Of a stretch of 64,000 nt of DNA, positions 44,226 through 56,089 are shown piece by piece; position 1 is the stretch's first letter, and each line of letters starts with the position of its first letter. Source of the DNA: Xenopus tropicalis. Its lineage: Eukaryota; Chordata; Amphibia; Anura; Pipidae. A program made the position numbers and the translations under genes. The DNA is taken from NCBI RefSeq assembly GCF_000004195.4, contig NC_030686.2, forward strand, positions 44,317,961 through 44,381,960, given 5' to 3'. Below the pieces are notes generated by a model. It was not told where the DNA came from, did no database searches, and worked only from the letters and a program-made list of their open reading frames with translations.

Positions 44226-45330
44226 GTCTGCAACAGGCCCAGACTGGCAATCTGTGGGTTCAGGCAAATGCCAGAGGGGCTGCTGTAAGGTGCCATAGTC
44301 ACTATTTATTGGGCTGGGGGGGCTGTTTGGGGCTCTGGGTACTGGGAATGCCAGGACCCAGGCCCAGACTGGCAATCTGTGGATTCAGGCAAATGCCAGA
44401 GGGGCTGCTGTAAGGTGCCATAGTCACTATTTATTGGGCTGGGGGGGCTGTTTGTGCCTCTGGGTACTGGGAATGCCAGGACCCAGGCCCAGACTGGCAA
44501 TCTGTGGGTTCAGGCAAATGCCAGAGGGGCTGCTGTAAGGTGCCATAGTCACTCACTATTTATTGGACTGGGGGGGCTGTTTGGGCCTTTGGGTACTTGG
44601 AATGCCAGGACCCAGGCCCAGACTGGCAATCTGTGGGTTCAGGCAAATGCCAGAGGGGCTGCTGTAAGATGCCATAGTCACTCACTATTTATTGGGCTGG
44701 GGGGGCTGTTTGGGCCTCTGGGTACTGGGAATGCCGCAAATGCCGGAGGGGCTGCTGTAAGGTGCCATAGTCACTATTTATTGGGCTGGGGGGGGGGGGT
44801 GTTTGGGGCTCTGGGTACTGGGAATGCCAGGACCCAGGCCCAGACTGGCAATCTGTGGGTTCAGGCAAATGCCAGAGGGGCTGCTGTAAGGTGCCATAGT
44901 CACTATTTATTGGGCTGGGGGGGCTGTTTGGGCCTCTGGGTACTTGGAATGCCAGGACCCAGGCCCAGACTGGCAATCTGTGGGTTCAGGCAAATGCCAG
45001 AGGGGCTGCTGTAAGGTGCCATAGACAGTCACTATTTATTGAGCTGGGGGGGCTGTTTGGGGCTCTGGGTACTGGGAATGCAGGACCCAGGCCCAGACTG
45101 GCAATCTGTGGGTTCAGGCAAATGCCAGAGGGGCTGCTGTAAGATGCCATAGACAGTCACTATTTATTGGGCTGGGGGGGCTGTTTGGGCCTCTGGGTAC
45201 TTGGAATGCCAGGACCCAGGCCCAGACTGGCAATCTGTGGGTTCAGGCAAATGCCAGAGGGGCTGCTGTAAGATGCCATAGACACTCACTATTTATTGGG
45301 CCTGTTTGGGCCTCTGGGAACTTACTATAC
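44226..45330 (+). repeat. About 127-bp tandem repeat, array 2
   Basis: About nine units with CCCAGACTGGCAATCTGTGG, GGCTGCTGTAAGGTGCCATAG and TATTTATTGGGCTGGGGGGG. One unit near 44730 is shortened. It is opposite in orientation to arrays at 30840-31400 and 63655-64000. The 186-aa frame across it is a repeat artefact. Confidence 0.92.
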
Positions 45331-46324
45331 CAGGGCCTACATTGACTCTCAATCCAGACATTTTACAAATCATTGATAAGGATGGATAAGAATGGAACAT
45401 GGAGACGTATAAGTGCAGGGTAAGCATAGTGTGTAAGTAGAGGCATCACTGTGTCAGTGCAGCTGCTCCCTGGCATAAAAATCCTTACTTCTTGTTGTTT
45501 GTGGCACATATCTGGTTTCAACGTGACTGTGCCCTAGGACACTGGGATACCAGGAAACCATTCGTAATTCTGCCATCCACAACAGGGGCATTGTGCTGGG
45601 CTGAAAAAGGTGGCGCAAACCAGTTGGCTGAGCTAATGATGCAGGAACGGTGACACCCAGGGGAGAGTTCCAGCTCTGTCCCCAATGACACAACCAAGGA
45701 CAAGATACACAACAAGCAGCAGGTAACCCGCCAACTCCGACAATCACATTTAGCAGGTTCAGATAAGCAAGGGACTAGAGAAGGCTTTGTCATGGTAATG
45801 GAGTGTGATAATATAAAATAATATTTGCCCTGTGAGCCCACAGCCTGCTGGGACATTTAGATTGTACTCTGCCAAACTGGTAAGGGAGTAAAACAATACT
45901 CCAATGTGTGGCAAAGCCTTTCTTTAACCACAACCCTCCATTAACTGAGAAGTCAGATGGCTTTTACTATTTCAGCGGCATTAGTAATTTATTTATAAAG
46001 CTCCGACATATTCCCCAGCGATGAATGATGACAGACAGCTGCATCCCCCAACATATCGAGTTGCCATTTTCCAGTATGGAAAGGCTGCCTGTCATTAGCC
46101 CTAAAGATCATCCTTCCTGTGTGTCCTTTGCTTTGAAGCATCACATTACATGGTATTCCAGGAAAATATAGAACATTGGTCAAAATGTGACGTCTGTCCC
46201 ACTATTCCTACTAGGCTGAATTCAACATAAACAATCTAGTCATTTTTCCTCTATTAGTGTATATGCCCAACAGATTACTTTTCTCTATTTTTTTTTATTT
46301 ATACATATAAGCTGCAATGGCATC
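45331..46324. other. Intergenic, no gene seen
   Basis: No exon structure recognised. Overlapping minus-strand frames at 45454-45856 have no family resemblance I can name. Confidence 0.45.
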
Positions 46325-46945
46325 AGCTGCCATAGTGTTTCTGTATATTTGTATTTATACATATGGGTAGGAGGTGCCATAGTGTTTCCCTTAGACAGTA
46401 CAGTATGGGGGTACAGCTTATTGTGTGCCCATAACATTCCTTCTCTGTATATTTGTATTTATACATATGGGTAGGAGGTGCCATAGTGTTTCCCTTAGAC
46501 AGTACAGTATGGGGGTACAGCTTATTGTGTGCCCAGAACATTCCTTCTCTGTATATTTGTATTTATACATATGGGTAGGAGGTGCCATAGTGTTTCCCTT
46601 AGACAGTGCAGTACGGGGGTACAGCTTATTGTGTGCCCAGAACATTCCTTCTCTGTATATTTGTATTTATACATATGGGTAGGGGGTGCCATAGTGATTC
46701 CCTTAGACAGTACAGTATGGGGGTACAGCTTATTGTGTGCCCAGAACATTCCTTCTCTGTATATTTGTATTTATACATATGGGTAGGAGGTGCCATAGTG
46801 TTTCCCTTAGACAGTACAGTATGGGGGTACAGCTTATTGTGTGCCCAGAACATTCCTTTTCTGTATATTTGTATTTATACATATGGGTAGGGGGTGCCAT
46901 AGTGTTTCCCTTAGACAGTACAATATGGGGGTACAGCTTATTATG
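46325..46945. repeat. 104-bp tandem repeat, array A
   Basis: About six copies of a 104-bp unit (TTCTGTATATTTGTATTTAT, ACATATGGGTAGGAGGTGCC, ATAGTGTTTCCCTTAGACAG, GGGTACAGCTTATTGTGTGC). The same unit, same length and same orientation is arrayed at 59038-59716 inside mif4gd. Confidence 0.95.
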
Positions 46946-47763
46946 TACTTTCATGCTGTGAGCATGGCTAGAACTATGGGTGGGCAGAAAAGGTACATGC
47001 CTAGGGCATGTGGGGTAGGGGGAACTCAAAGAACATACCTCTTCTGCCTGCCTGCCCTTAGTGCCAGGCTTTCTGCACCTCCATGGGCAGCCTGCTGTGG
47101 GAGCAAGGGAGCTATCAGCTATTCAGCTCTGGGGTCCATGAACTAAAGAAGCTTTTCAAAACCCCTCAAGCCCGGCACTCTTTCTAAATCAATCTGTTGG
47201 GTGGCACACAGTGCATATTCTCCGTCAGAGCTCAAATTCATCACTGCCACTTCCCATTGATTTAAATGGAAAAAAAACATAGCAGCATTGAGAACTGGCA
47301 CTTTTCAACTTGAAATCTGCCAGTTCCAGCTCTGCAGGCCCAGACTGACAATATATTTATTCAGGCAAATGCCTAAAGGGGTCGCTCAGTGCCTGGTAAT
47401 CTGTCTAGACTGGCTGCCTACCTATCATATCAATCAGTGGTGCCCTGCTGTCTGTTATTTCTCTTCCCCTTCACGTGACTTCCTTTCTGCCTCTCCACTC
47501 TCTCTGTGCGGGATGCTAAACCAGAGCAAAACCCCATAGAAAATTTGAATTGGTGGGCGGAGATTGAAAAGAAAACACCTGCGTGATGTCACATGCAATA
47601 GTGTATTTGTATACGAGCTATATCCTGGGGCAAGCAGGCCGCTAGTGAAAGTGGGAAATCTGACAGATCAGCAGTGTCTTCTGAGCCCTTGAAGAACTGA
47701 AGAAACAGCAGCCAACAATCCTACAGCTCAAGTCACAGGTGACCAGCATCTTAATTATTTCTT
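46946..47763. other. Intergenic, no gene seen
   Basis: Contains a degenerate single trace of the 127-bp unit near 47335-47395 (GCCCAGACTGACAATATATT). A stretch around 47640-47752 ending CAAGTCACAG before GTGACCAG could be a non-coding exon, but nothing confirms it. Confidence 0.35.
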
Positions 47764-48400
47764 TAAGGGAAACTATACCCCCAGAATGAATATGTAACCA
47801 ACAGACAGTTTATATTATGTTAAGTGGCCTATTAAAGAATCTCCCCAAACTGGAATATATATATCAGTAAATATTGCCCTTTTACAGCCTTTCCCTTGAG
47901 CCGCCATTTAGTGATGGGCTGTGTGCCCCCTCAGAGATCAGCTGACAGGAAGTGATGCAGCTCTAACTGTAACAGGAAGTAGTGTGGGAGCAAAAGGCAG
48001 AACTCTGTCCATTCATTGGCTGATGGGGCCTAGCATGTATGTGTGCCTTGGCTTGTTTGCAGTGTCGGACTGGGACCCCAGGGGCCCACTAGAAAACCTT
48101 AGACCATGGGCCCACTCTCCAAATTAATTTTCCTCCTTTCCTCACTAAAACCACTTTATTCTCCTAGTCTGTTTTATTTACATGCTAGCATCTATTCTTC
48201 CATCTATTTCTTCTCTTTGTTCCCATTCAGAAATAGGGAATGACCATGAATAGGCCAAATGGTGAGGAGCAGGAGGGCCCACTGACCCCTGGGCCCACCG
48301 GGAGTTTTCCTGGTATCCTGGTGGGCCAGTCCGACTCTGTTTGTGTGCACTGTGAATCCCAGGGGGATAAAAGTGAGTTATAAAATACCCTATATTTAGC
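47764..48400. mobile_element. T2-type MITE split by a hAT element
   Basis: The left end TTAAGGGAAACTATACCCCC is a Xenopus T2-family end. The body resumes after the inserted hAT at 48348 (ATCCCAGGGGGATAAAAGTG). The right TTAA end was not found. Confidence 0.6.
48060..48339. mobile_element. hAT element, 'CAGTGTCGGACTGGG' family
   Basis: The ends CAGTGTCGGACTGGG and CCAGTCCGACTCTG pair. Flanks CTTGTTTG and TTTGTGTG agree at six of eight positions, a diverged 8-bp duplication. Relatives are at 3841, 25070 and 55430. Confidence 0.8.
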
Positions 48401-48796
48401 ATCTGTGCCACTGGTCTTTTTTTTTACTTATTTTTAAATTATTTGCTGCCTTTTTCTGCCTCTCTATGCTTTCAGGCAGTCAGCCAGCCAAAAAACTATT
48501 GCTCTGAGAGGCTATTGTTATTCAGTACCATATCTCACGTGGTTGCTAGTTTAAATATGACCCTAGCAACCAGATAGTTGCAGAAATACCAAACTAGAGA
48601 CGTGTTAACATCCCAATTCCTTATGCACATGATTTATAGCCATTTTACCCCTATATACATGTGTGGCGATATAAAGAGTAGAAGGCCATTGCATATTTAT
48701 ATTTGGGCTGCTTTTTACCCCCAGTCTGGCCCTGCAGCTTGGTGTTTCCATTTAACGTTCAATTTTCAGTGCGGCTTGGGCAGCATGCCACCCTAA

Positions 48797-49135
48797 GGGC
48801 TCTGGCACACGGGGAGATTAGTCGCCCGCGGCAAAACTCCCTGTTCGTGGGCAACTAATCTCCCCGAGTTGCCTTCCCCTGCCATCCCACCGGCGAACAT
48901 GTAAGTCGCGGGTGGGATGGCACACGCGGCGGCGCGATTTCACGCAAATCGCCGAAGTTGCCTTGCGAGGCTTTTTCAGCGATTTGCGCTAAATCGCGCT
49001 GCCGCGTGTGCCATCCCACCGGCCACTTACATTTTCGCCAGTGGGATGGCAGGGGAAGGCAACTCGGGGAGATTAGTTGCCCACGAACAGGGAGTTTTGT
49101 CGCGGGTGACTAATCTCCCCGTGTGCCAGAGCCCT
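48797..49135. mobile_element. Palindromic 'GGGCTCTGGCACACGG' MITE
   Basis: The ends GGGCTCTGGCACACGGGGAG and CTCCCCGTGTGCCAGAGCCC pair perfectly, with TAA flanks. Internal arms CATCCCACCGGCGAACATG pair with the CACCGGCCACTTAC region. Same family as 15407. Confidence 0.87.
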
Positions 49136-49499
49136 TAATCTGTTCCGCCCCGGGCCTGGGCCTTTGTTGCCTGGGTGTCACGTGTTTTCTATTGAAACGA
49201 GTGTCTGGAGGGGCGGGGTCAGACGGTATTGCGCCAATACGGCCCGTGGGCCATAGTTGTAAGAATTGTGTGAGCAGCAGATAAGTACCACAGTCTTCAT
49301 TTTTTTATCCTCTGAGGTTTTTGCCACTTTAGCACTTCTACACTTTCCAATTTCCTGCTACCAAGTTGCCAACCTGAAGAGTGAGTAGGAGAGGGTCTGA
49401 AGAGAAAAATACATCATAAATATATAAATCTCAATACAAAAGTATACTCATAGCATGACATTTTGTTTATTTCTATTGTTCCCACCCTCACACTTACCC

Positions 49500-49672
49500 G
49501 GGTAATTCTGCCCCTAACGCTACAGTTCCGCCTCAGCGCTTTGCGCCTCCCTCACGCTTCCCGCCCGGAAGTAGGACGAGAACTGGCACCCGACTTGAGG
49601 CTTCTGCCAGTACGGTGACATCACTTCCGCCCACCCGGAAGCGCAGGTACTGCGGGCTGATAGAGAGCGGGG
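49500..49672 (+). promoter_or_regulatory. armc7: armc7 promoter and 5' UTR
   Basis: CpG-rich, TATA-less stretch with ETS-type sites CCGGAAGT (49565-49572), CACTTCCG (49622-49629, complement) and CCGGAAGC (49635-49642) before the ATG at 49673. The pattern fits a housekeeping promoter. The exact start site is not known. Confidence 0.6.
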
Positions 49673-52008
49673 ATGGGTGACGGGGAGTCGGAGCGGTTTC
49701 AGTACCTGCAGACGTTGGTCACTGAGTTCCAGGACACGGACAGTGTCGGTAAGGGAGAGAGAGGGGGAGATTTAACCCCATTCAGTTTCGTTACGGTTGT
49801 AGTTTTGTACCAACTCTCCGCATCATTTCCTCTTCTCATTAGTTTCTCCCCTTAATTGCTCAGAAGCCAAAGAGCAGGTCCTGGCCAATCTGGCCAACTT
49901 CGCCTACGATCCCCGGAACTTTTCCGACCTGCGGAAGCTACAGGTGCTGGACCTGTTCCTGGATATGCTGACTGAGGGCAATGAGAACCTGGTGGAGTTT
50001 GGCCTGGGTGAGAGAATGTACTGAAGTGCTGAGCCCACAATGTGCCCCCATGTGTGGCAGGAGGGTCACAATATAATGCAATATAATCTCAGCTCCCACC
50101 AGCATCCTCCCCCCAGCATCCTCCCACCAGCATCCTCCAGCTCCCCCCAGCATCCTCCTCAGCATCCTCCCACCAGCTCCCCCCAGCATCCTATCCCAGC
50201 ATCCTCCCACCAGCTCCCCCCCAGCATCCTTCAACTCCCCCCAGCATCTTCCTCAACATCCTCCCACCAGCATCCTCCAGCTCCCCCCAGCGTCCTTGCC
50301 AGCATCCTCCAAGCTCAGGGGACACATTGACTTGATGGAGGCCCTGAGTGTAACGCTGGCCCGAAATCACAGGCCTCTCAGCTCCCCCCAGCATCTTCCC
50401 ACCAGCATCCTCCAGCTCCCCCCAGCATCCTATCCCAGCATCCTCCTCAGCATCCTCCCACCAGCTCCCCTCCAGCATCCTTCCCAGCATCCTCCAGCTC
50501 CCCCAGCGTCCTTCCCAGCATCCTGCTCAACATCCTCCCACCAGCTCCCCCCCAGCATCCTTCAGCTCCCCTCAGCATCCTTCAACTCCCCCCAGCATCT
50601 TCCTCAACATCCTCCCACCAGCATCCTCCAGCTCCCCCCAGTGTCCTTCCCAGCATCCTCCTCAACATCCTCCCACCAGCTCCCCCCCAGCATTCTTCAA
50701 CTCCCACCAGCATCTTCCTCAACATCCTCCCACCAGCATCCTCCAGCTCCCCCCAGCGTCCCTACCCAGCATCCTCCCACCAGCTCCCCCCAAGCATCCT
50801 CCCACCAGCCCCCCTCCAGCATCCTCCCACCAGCTCCCCCCCAGCATCCTTCTCAGCATCCTCCTAAACATCCTCCCCCCCCCCCCAGCGACCTACAGCG
50901 ACCAATCAGGAGTCAGCGGACCGGATTAAAAAGGCCAATGGGCCAGACATGGCTTGCAGGCCGTAGTTTGCCCACCCCTGATATAATGACTCCGCCCCAA
51001 TCTCCAGTTGATGGACAGTATAGTGAAAGTGGCTATAGGTGGGCAGTGGGTAGATGCTTAAATTTTCTGCTTGATGACAGTGGGACGGACCATTGAAAAA
51101 AAGCCAGTGTCAGACTGGGGGCCCCTCACTGAGGGTGGAGGGCCGATGTTGCTGGCAGGGATCAGGCCTGGGTTGGTGGGGCCCACTGGGATTTTTCTCA
51201 TTGTCCCAGTCTGTCCCTGGGAAAAGCCCAATATGCAACCTGGCACTGGAGGGGGGGGTGGCAGAATCAGTAGGTTTTATCAGCCCATCTATGGCCACCG
51301 TGTACCACCCCCCCCAACCCCTCGCCTGTCATTGGTCTCTGACAAACACGGCTCTGGTATATTTATCGTTTTCACTACAAACTTCTGTGCGATCCTTTTA
51401 TACCCAGATAAACATCCTGTGTTGCGAATATAAACATTGGGTGCAGTGAAAGCCCAGTTATCTTGTATTAACCACTTCCAGCAGGACGGAAGGATATTGT
51501 AGGTTTGGGCAATATGTTTTTTTCCATCTTTCCTATGGGATCCCCCCCCCCCCTAAAAAACATGTCCTCAATTTCAATTGTGATCAAACCCCCTGTAGGT
51601 CATAATGTCTTTGAAATTGTTAGTTTGCCTTTAACCATTCTCTCTTTTCCAATAGGGGGTCTCTGTAATCTCTGCCTGGACAAGACTAACAAGAGTCACA
51701 TACTAGACTCCGGGGGGCTGAAATTGGTCATCAATTGCCTGTCCAGCCGTCGGGAAGAGACGGTGCTTTCGGCGCTGACCACACTCATGTTCCTGTGCAC
51801 GGCCGCCTCCCGCACTGAAGTGACGGCTCCTGCTGTGGTGGAGTGCATGGTGCGCTTCTCCCTTTCCACCAACCGCAGGATCAGCAATTTGGCCACCATC
51901 TTCCTGCAGGATTACTGCAGCGATAAGCAAGTGCAAGAAGCCAAAGAACTGAGCCAACATTCGGCATTGGGAATCCCGCTCCCTGAATCCACGCAGCACC
52001 CCATCTGA
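49673..52008 (+). CDS. armc7: Armadillo repeat-containing protein 7
   Basis: Three coding exons 49673-49748, 49864-50007 and 51656-52008 with GT-AG borders and phase-1 junctions give 190 aa, close to human ARMC7 (198). Armadillo-like helices begin after about residue 26 ([23 protein letters not shown]) and continue with LVEFGLGGLCNLC, INCLSS and [12 protein letters not shown]. The C terminus carries HSALGIPLP, also found in the human protein. ARMC7 is a small solenoid protein reported with late spliceosome or nuclear partners; its role is not settled. Poly(A) signals ATTAAA at 52230-52235 and 52239-52244 follow the stop. Intron 2 contains an 800-bp C-rich tandem array and hAT remnants. Confidence 0.96.
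50090..50890 (+). repeat. C-rich tandem array in armc7 intron 2
   Basis: Irregular copies built from CAGCATCCTCCCACCAGCTC and CCCCCAGCATCCTTC words, with a non-repetitive spacer at 50318-50380. Strong strand asymmetry: almost no G on the plus strand. The plus-strand 266-aa frame is low complexity (Pro/Ser/His/Gln) and not a gene. Confidence 0.9.
50930..51250. mobile_element. hAT remnants in armc7 intron 2
   Basis: The end GGCCGTAGTTTGCCCACCCC (50959-50978) is the complement of the end at 23160. A second fragment with GTGTCAGACTGGGGGCCCC and GGGGCCCACTGGGATTTTTC (51108-51200) resembles the CAGTGTCGGACTGG family. Neither is complete. Confidence 0.5.
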
Positions 52009-52249
52009 CTCCCGTGTCGGACATTTGCACCCTACTAGAAACAGATGCAGCATGGCTGTTCTCGGAGTGTGACAAACTCTGTGTTTGAAGTGCTGGTCAC
52101 TTTCATGATCATGAAACAAGTTTGGGAGACAAGTGCAAGCCTTGCCGGACTGCAGTCCCCTGCAAGATACTGTTCCGTGATTCAGTTATGGACTGACCCC
52201 ATGGTCCCTCGTGTATTTATTTCTACTGTATTAAAATCATTAAAGAGGA

Positions 52250-52982
52250 AAAGCACTCGGTGCTGCTATCTACACTGCTATCCACTCTTCGTGAGTGGCC
52301 AATGGTTGGCGAGATTGTACAGTTGTGTTTCTTAGCTCTCCCCAGCAAAGCTTCATGGGTTATTCAGGGTCCATGAAAGGGGTGGGGGAACCTTATGGTA
52401 GGGGGTGACACTTGGGTGGATCATGGGGAGAGTTTTAATATAATTGCAGTGGATTAGGGATGTGGCTATGCATGTGAGGGGATTCATTTTACCTGTTTAC
52501 AAGGCCTGGAAGCACAAGAGACTGGTGAGCTAATAATTGAGGGGGCCCTGCTAGCTTTTAAGTATGGGGCCCATGAATACCGATGCTCAAAGAGTCCAAT
52601 AGCCAAAGATCCAAAACACAACCAAAATCTGGAAGGGCGGTGCACACACATATACCTCATACGTGCAACAACTACTTGATGATAGATACTGGCACCCCAA
52701 TATTACACATTGTAACTCTACTGAATTTAATGAAAGTGTGAGTATAGGGTCCCCACAAATATCGGAAATGATCAATAAACATCATGTTTGAGCAGAGCAA
52801 AGGTCTATATATCACAGAATCCGGCCATAAGTATGACTTCCATAGGGCAGATGGGACCTTTATTCCATAATAATAACTTTAACTTGCCAGTAGGTTACAC
52901 CCCCCCGGGACAAAAGGTAGGTACAGAGCAGTCCAGTAACAGCTCTTGTAGATAACATAGCTGACTGCTCCATACTCACCAT
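52250..52982. other. Intergenic downstream of armc7
   Basis: No gene or complete repeat recognised between the armc7 poly(A) signals and the next MITE. Confidence 0.5.
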
Positions 52983-53295
52983 AGGTCCCCATACACGGGC
53001 CGATTCTAGCTGCCGATATGGGTCCCTTAGACAGATTCGGCAGCTTATTGGCCCATGTATGGGCACTACCGACGGGCCTGCCCGACCCATATCTGGCCTG
53101 AAATCAGCCAGATATTGATCGGGTAGGTTAAAAAATCTAGTCGGGTCGGGGACGGTCCCTGGACCGACTTTGCCTATACCCGTCGTTATAATTCGATCGT
53201 TTGGCCCCAGGGCCAGGGACCGAATTAGCCGGATATTGCCCACCTGTAGTGGGGATATCGGGAGAAGATCCACTCGCTTGGCGATCTCGCCACCT
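52983..53295. mobile_element. Palindromic 'CCCCATACACGGGCC' MITE, right end decayed
   Basis: The left end AGGTCCCCATACACGGGCC is intact. The right side ends in CTCGCCACCTTAAGG without the full GTGTATGG arm, so about 15 bp of the right arm were lost. Same family as 26012. Confidence 0.7.
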
Positions 53296-53500
53296 TAAGG
53301 ATTGTCAGGAATGGTATATATATATATGACACACAAAGTTGCCTGCAAGAGGAAATTGTGTAACTTCTGATAAATAAAGCAACAATATGCCTTTCCACTG
53401 GTAATTTACTTTGTTGCCAGTGGAAAGGCATTTCGGGTAGATTAGTAACCTGCAGAGATTCAGCGAGGGAAACTAATCTTTCCGTGGGGCATTAGCCTAA

Positions 53501-53842
53501 AGCTGGCCATACACGTGGCGATCTCATGATGTTTCGTACGACCGTCGGTCGCACGAAACATCGTCAGATCCGCCACACACCATTCAGGGCTGAATCGGCA
53601 GGTAAGGAGGTAGAAACAATAGGATTTCTACCTCCTTCTGCCGATTCAGCTCTGAAGGGAGAATTTTGGTCAGGCGCCTTCTATGGCGCCCGATCAAAAT
53701 TTTCTAACTTGGCCGATCGGCGAGCCGACCGATTTCAGCAGCTTCCTGCGATATCGGTCGGCTCGCTGACATGCCATACACGCACCGATTATCGTACGAA
53801 ACGAGGTTTCGTACGATAATATCGGTGCGTGTATGGCCACCT
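53501..53842. mobile_element. Palindromic 'GATGTTTCGTACGACC' MITE with TAA duplication
   Basis: The ends AGCTGGCCATACACG and CGTGTATGGCCACCT pair, and TAA flanks both sides (53498-53500 and 53843-53845). Internal arms GATGTTTCGT / ACGAAACGAG and AGGAGGTAGAAACAATAGG match 4355-4655 in opposite orientation. Confidence 0.85.
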
Positions 53843-53904
53843 TAAGGGAAAAAAGGTTACCTGCCCTATGTATTCATACTTCAGGACGCCGGCCAATCAG
53901 CAGC

Positions 53905-54115
53905 TAGGAAACAGCAGCTTTTGGGTTATAGCATATAGTATATTTTTTAACATTGGAGACAAGCATCACTGGTGATGTTGCCCATAGCAACCAATCAGAA
54001 ATTACATTTGAACAGTCTCCTATAAGTTAGAAAACAAAAGCAAAGATCTGATTGGTTGCTGTGGGCAATATCACCTGTGATGAATGTCTGTAATGTTAAT
54101 AAATACACCCCTCAG
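53905..54115. mobile_element. Palindromic repeat with GTTGCCCATAGCAACC arms
   Basis: The left arm GTGATGTTGCCCATAGCAACC pairs with the right arm GGTTGCTGTGGGCAATATCACC (53970-54075). Decayed relatives are at 27445 and 41240. Class not assigned. Confidence 0.55.
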
Positions 54116-54751
54116 TGTACTCTGCTGGTGTTTTAGCCCATGGAGAAGGGCCCAAACCTGACTGTCCAGCCTACCATTTACTTTAATGAATACTGTTACT
54201 GCTAGCATTCCCTGCACTGCTGGTTCTGACTCTGGTAATATAGCTGTAGGAGAACTCATTTCTTCTACGTTTAACCAGAAGCGAAGAGCAGTAATGGATA
54301 AACAAACGCTGCTTTCAGCTGCAGTGGCATTTACGGATCATTTCAAGTGTTCAATGGTTTCCATGTATGTCGGAAAGTCACTAAGAATAGGGACAATTGC
54401 TCTTCATTGTTCCAAAAACCATTGTGGGTAAAGTTTGCCTTTAATAATCACTTGAGCAGCAGGAAACACCCCCCCCCCCTGTGCTGATACAACAGGAGAT
54501 TATGGGTTTGTTTTACGTAAGGTTAAACGGATTCACACAGGTAAATGTTTTGCTCTCAGACAGTATTTGTATTGATAGCTTTGTCGCAGTTTGCCTGGGA
54601 GGCAGCCATTTAGCTGGGACCTCGGCAGTTGGTCCTTTTTAGTATTTATTGTGCACAAAACAACTGGCGTGTGGAATGGAATTCCTTTCCAAACAAACAC
54701 CGCTCACCTTTATTCTTGTCTCCTCACAACTGGGGGGTGCCGAGTTGTTAA
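54116..54751. other. Intergenic, no gene seen
   Basis: Contains a frame at 54186-54431 with plausible composition but no recognised family, probably a repeat (it mirrors the 23894 frame in words such as SLSK/TTC-rich text only weakly). A 10-base C run is at 54469-54479. Confidence 0.35.
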
Positions 54752-55195
54752 ACGGTTGTTCACCCCTGAGTTAACGTTTATTATAATGTGAGATTCTAAG
54801 ACTATTTGCAATTGGTCTTCATTTTTGATTATTTTTAGTTTTTTTTAATTATTTTACTTTTTGTTCAGCAACTCTTGAGTTTGAAGTTTCAGCAACTTTC
54901 TGGTTGCTAGGGTCCAAATTACCTTAGTAACCAGGATGAGACTGGTTTATGAATAGGAAAGGACCTGAATAAATAAAATAAGCCATACAAAGTAACAATA
55001 AAACTGGAGCCTCACAGAGCAATAGGTGTTTGGCTGCCGGGGTCGGTGACCCCCATTTGAAAGCTGGGAAGAGTCAGAAGAAGAAGGCAAATAATTTAAA
55101 AATGAAACAAAATAAGTAATGAAGACCAATTGAAAAGTTGCTAAGAATTGGCCACTGTATAGCATACTAAAAGTGACGTTGCTTACCTGCTGGCA
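54752..55195. mobile_element. T2-type MITE
   Basis: The left end TTAAACGGTTGTTCACCCC starts a body shared with 26355 and 56090 (GGTTGCTAGGGTCCAAATTA, GGGGTCGGTGACCCCCATTTG, AAGAGTCAGAAGAAGAAGGC). The right TTAA is not clear. Confidence 0.65.
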
Positions 55196-55429
55196 CTCCA
55201 CATTGCCCCCACTTAGTGTATTTTTAGAAGAAGAGGGGTACCAGACTGGAGTAGCTGGTCAGTGGCTAGTATGACATAGGGGGGTGCCAAATGTCCCCCA
55301 GTGATTTAACCTTTTCTTCTCTGCAAAGGGCAAGTCCCTGGAGAATCCCATGTACAGGTGTGCCCAGTAAGAACAACCACATAGGGAGTTGGGCACAACC
55401 TACTCACTCTTATAGTCACATTTATAGCA

Positions 55430-55670
55430 GCCCCCCTGAATCCCCCTTTCCCTAGCTCTCTGCAGCCCCTCTTTATTCTCCAGGTCTCTTTTATCTACAT
55501 GCTAACACCTATTCTTCCATCTATTTCTCCTCTTCGTTCCAGTTCAGAAATAGGGAATGACCATGAAACAGGCCAAATGCTGAGGAGCAGGAGGGCCCAC
55601 TGACCCCTGGGCCCAACGGGAGTTTCCCTGGTATCCTGGTGGGCCAGTCCAACACTGCATACTATTGCAT
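55430..55670. mobile_element. hAT-like element, 'GGCCAGTCCAACACTG' end
   Basis: Shares ATTCTTCCATCTATTTCTCC, AGAAATAGGGAATGACCATG, GGAGCAGGAGGGCCCACTGA and GGTATCCTGGTGGGCCAGTC with 48060-48339. Confidence 0.65.
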
Positions 55671-56089
55671 AGGGTCAGACAGGGCTGGTGGGACACCAGG
55701 AAGAAACATGGTGGCCCCCCCCGACCCAGTCCTGATTTCTGCTAGCAATTTAGGCCCTCCACCTTCACCCCCTAAAAACATGTTACAAGTAAAATAACAC
55801 AGAATGGAGGAGTGGGGGGCCCCATGGGCGGCAGCTCTAGTGGGCCCCGGGCACCCCAGTCTGACACCGCTATAGCAGATTAAATGGCAGAAGCTAATAA
55901 GCTGAATTTTACCTGTTGCATTGTGCCCAGCAATAAATGAAGCCCAATATATACAGACTGCATATGGCGACTGAGCAGTGATATGTAATTCCGATAGGCC
56001 AATGTGAATGAGGCTCTATCTGCAGGGGCCCCTGGGTGATCTCATTGTTTGTCCTGGGACTAAGTTATCAAATCCAATTAGGCCTAGTT

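Noticed and set aside
44454..45014. 186-aa open frame with repeated segments
   Set aside because: Lies wholly in the 127-bp tandem array; related frames appear in the other two arrays.
45454..45856. Minus-strand frames of 97 and 112 aa
   Set aside because: Composition looks gene-like but no family is recognised and there are no matching exons; left as unassigned intergenic DNA.
50296..51096. 266-aa Pro/Ser/His-rich open frame
   Set aside because: Translation of the C-rich intronic array of armc7 running into a hAT remnant; no conserved protein.
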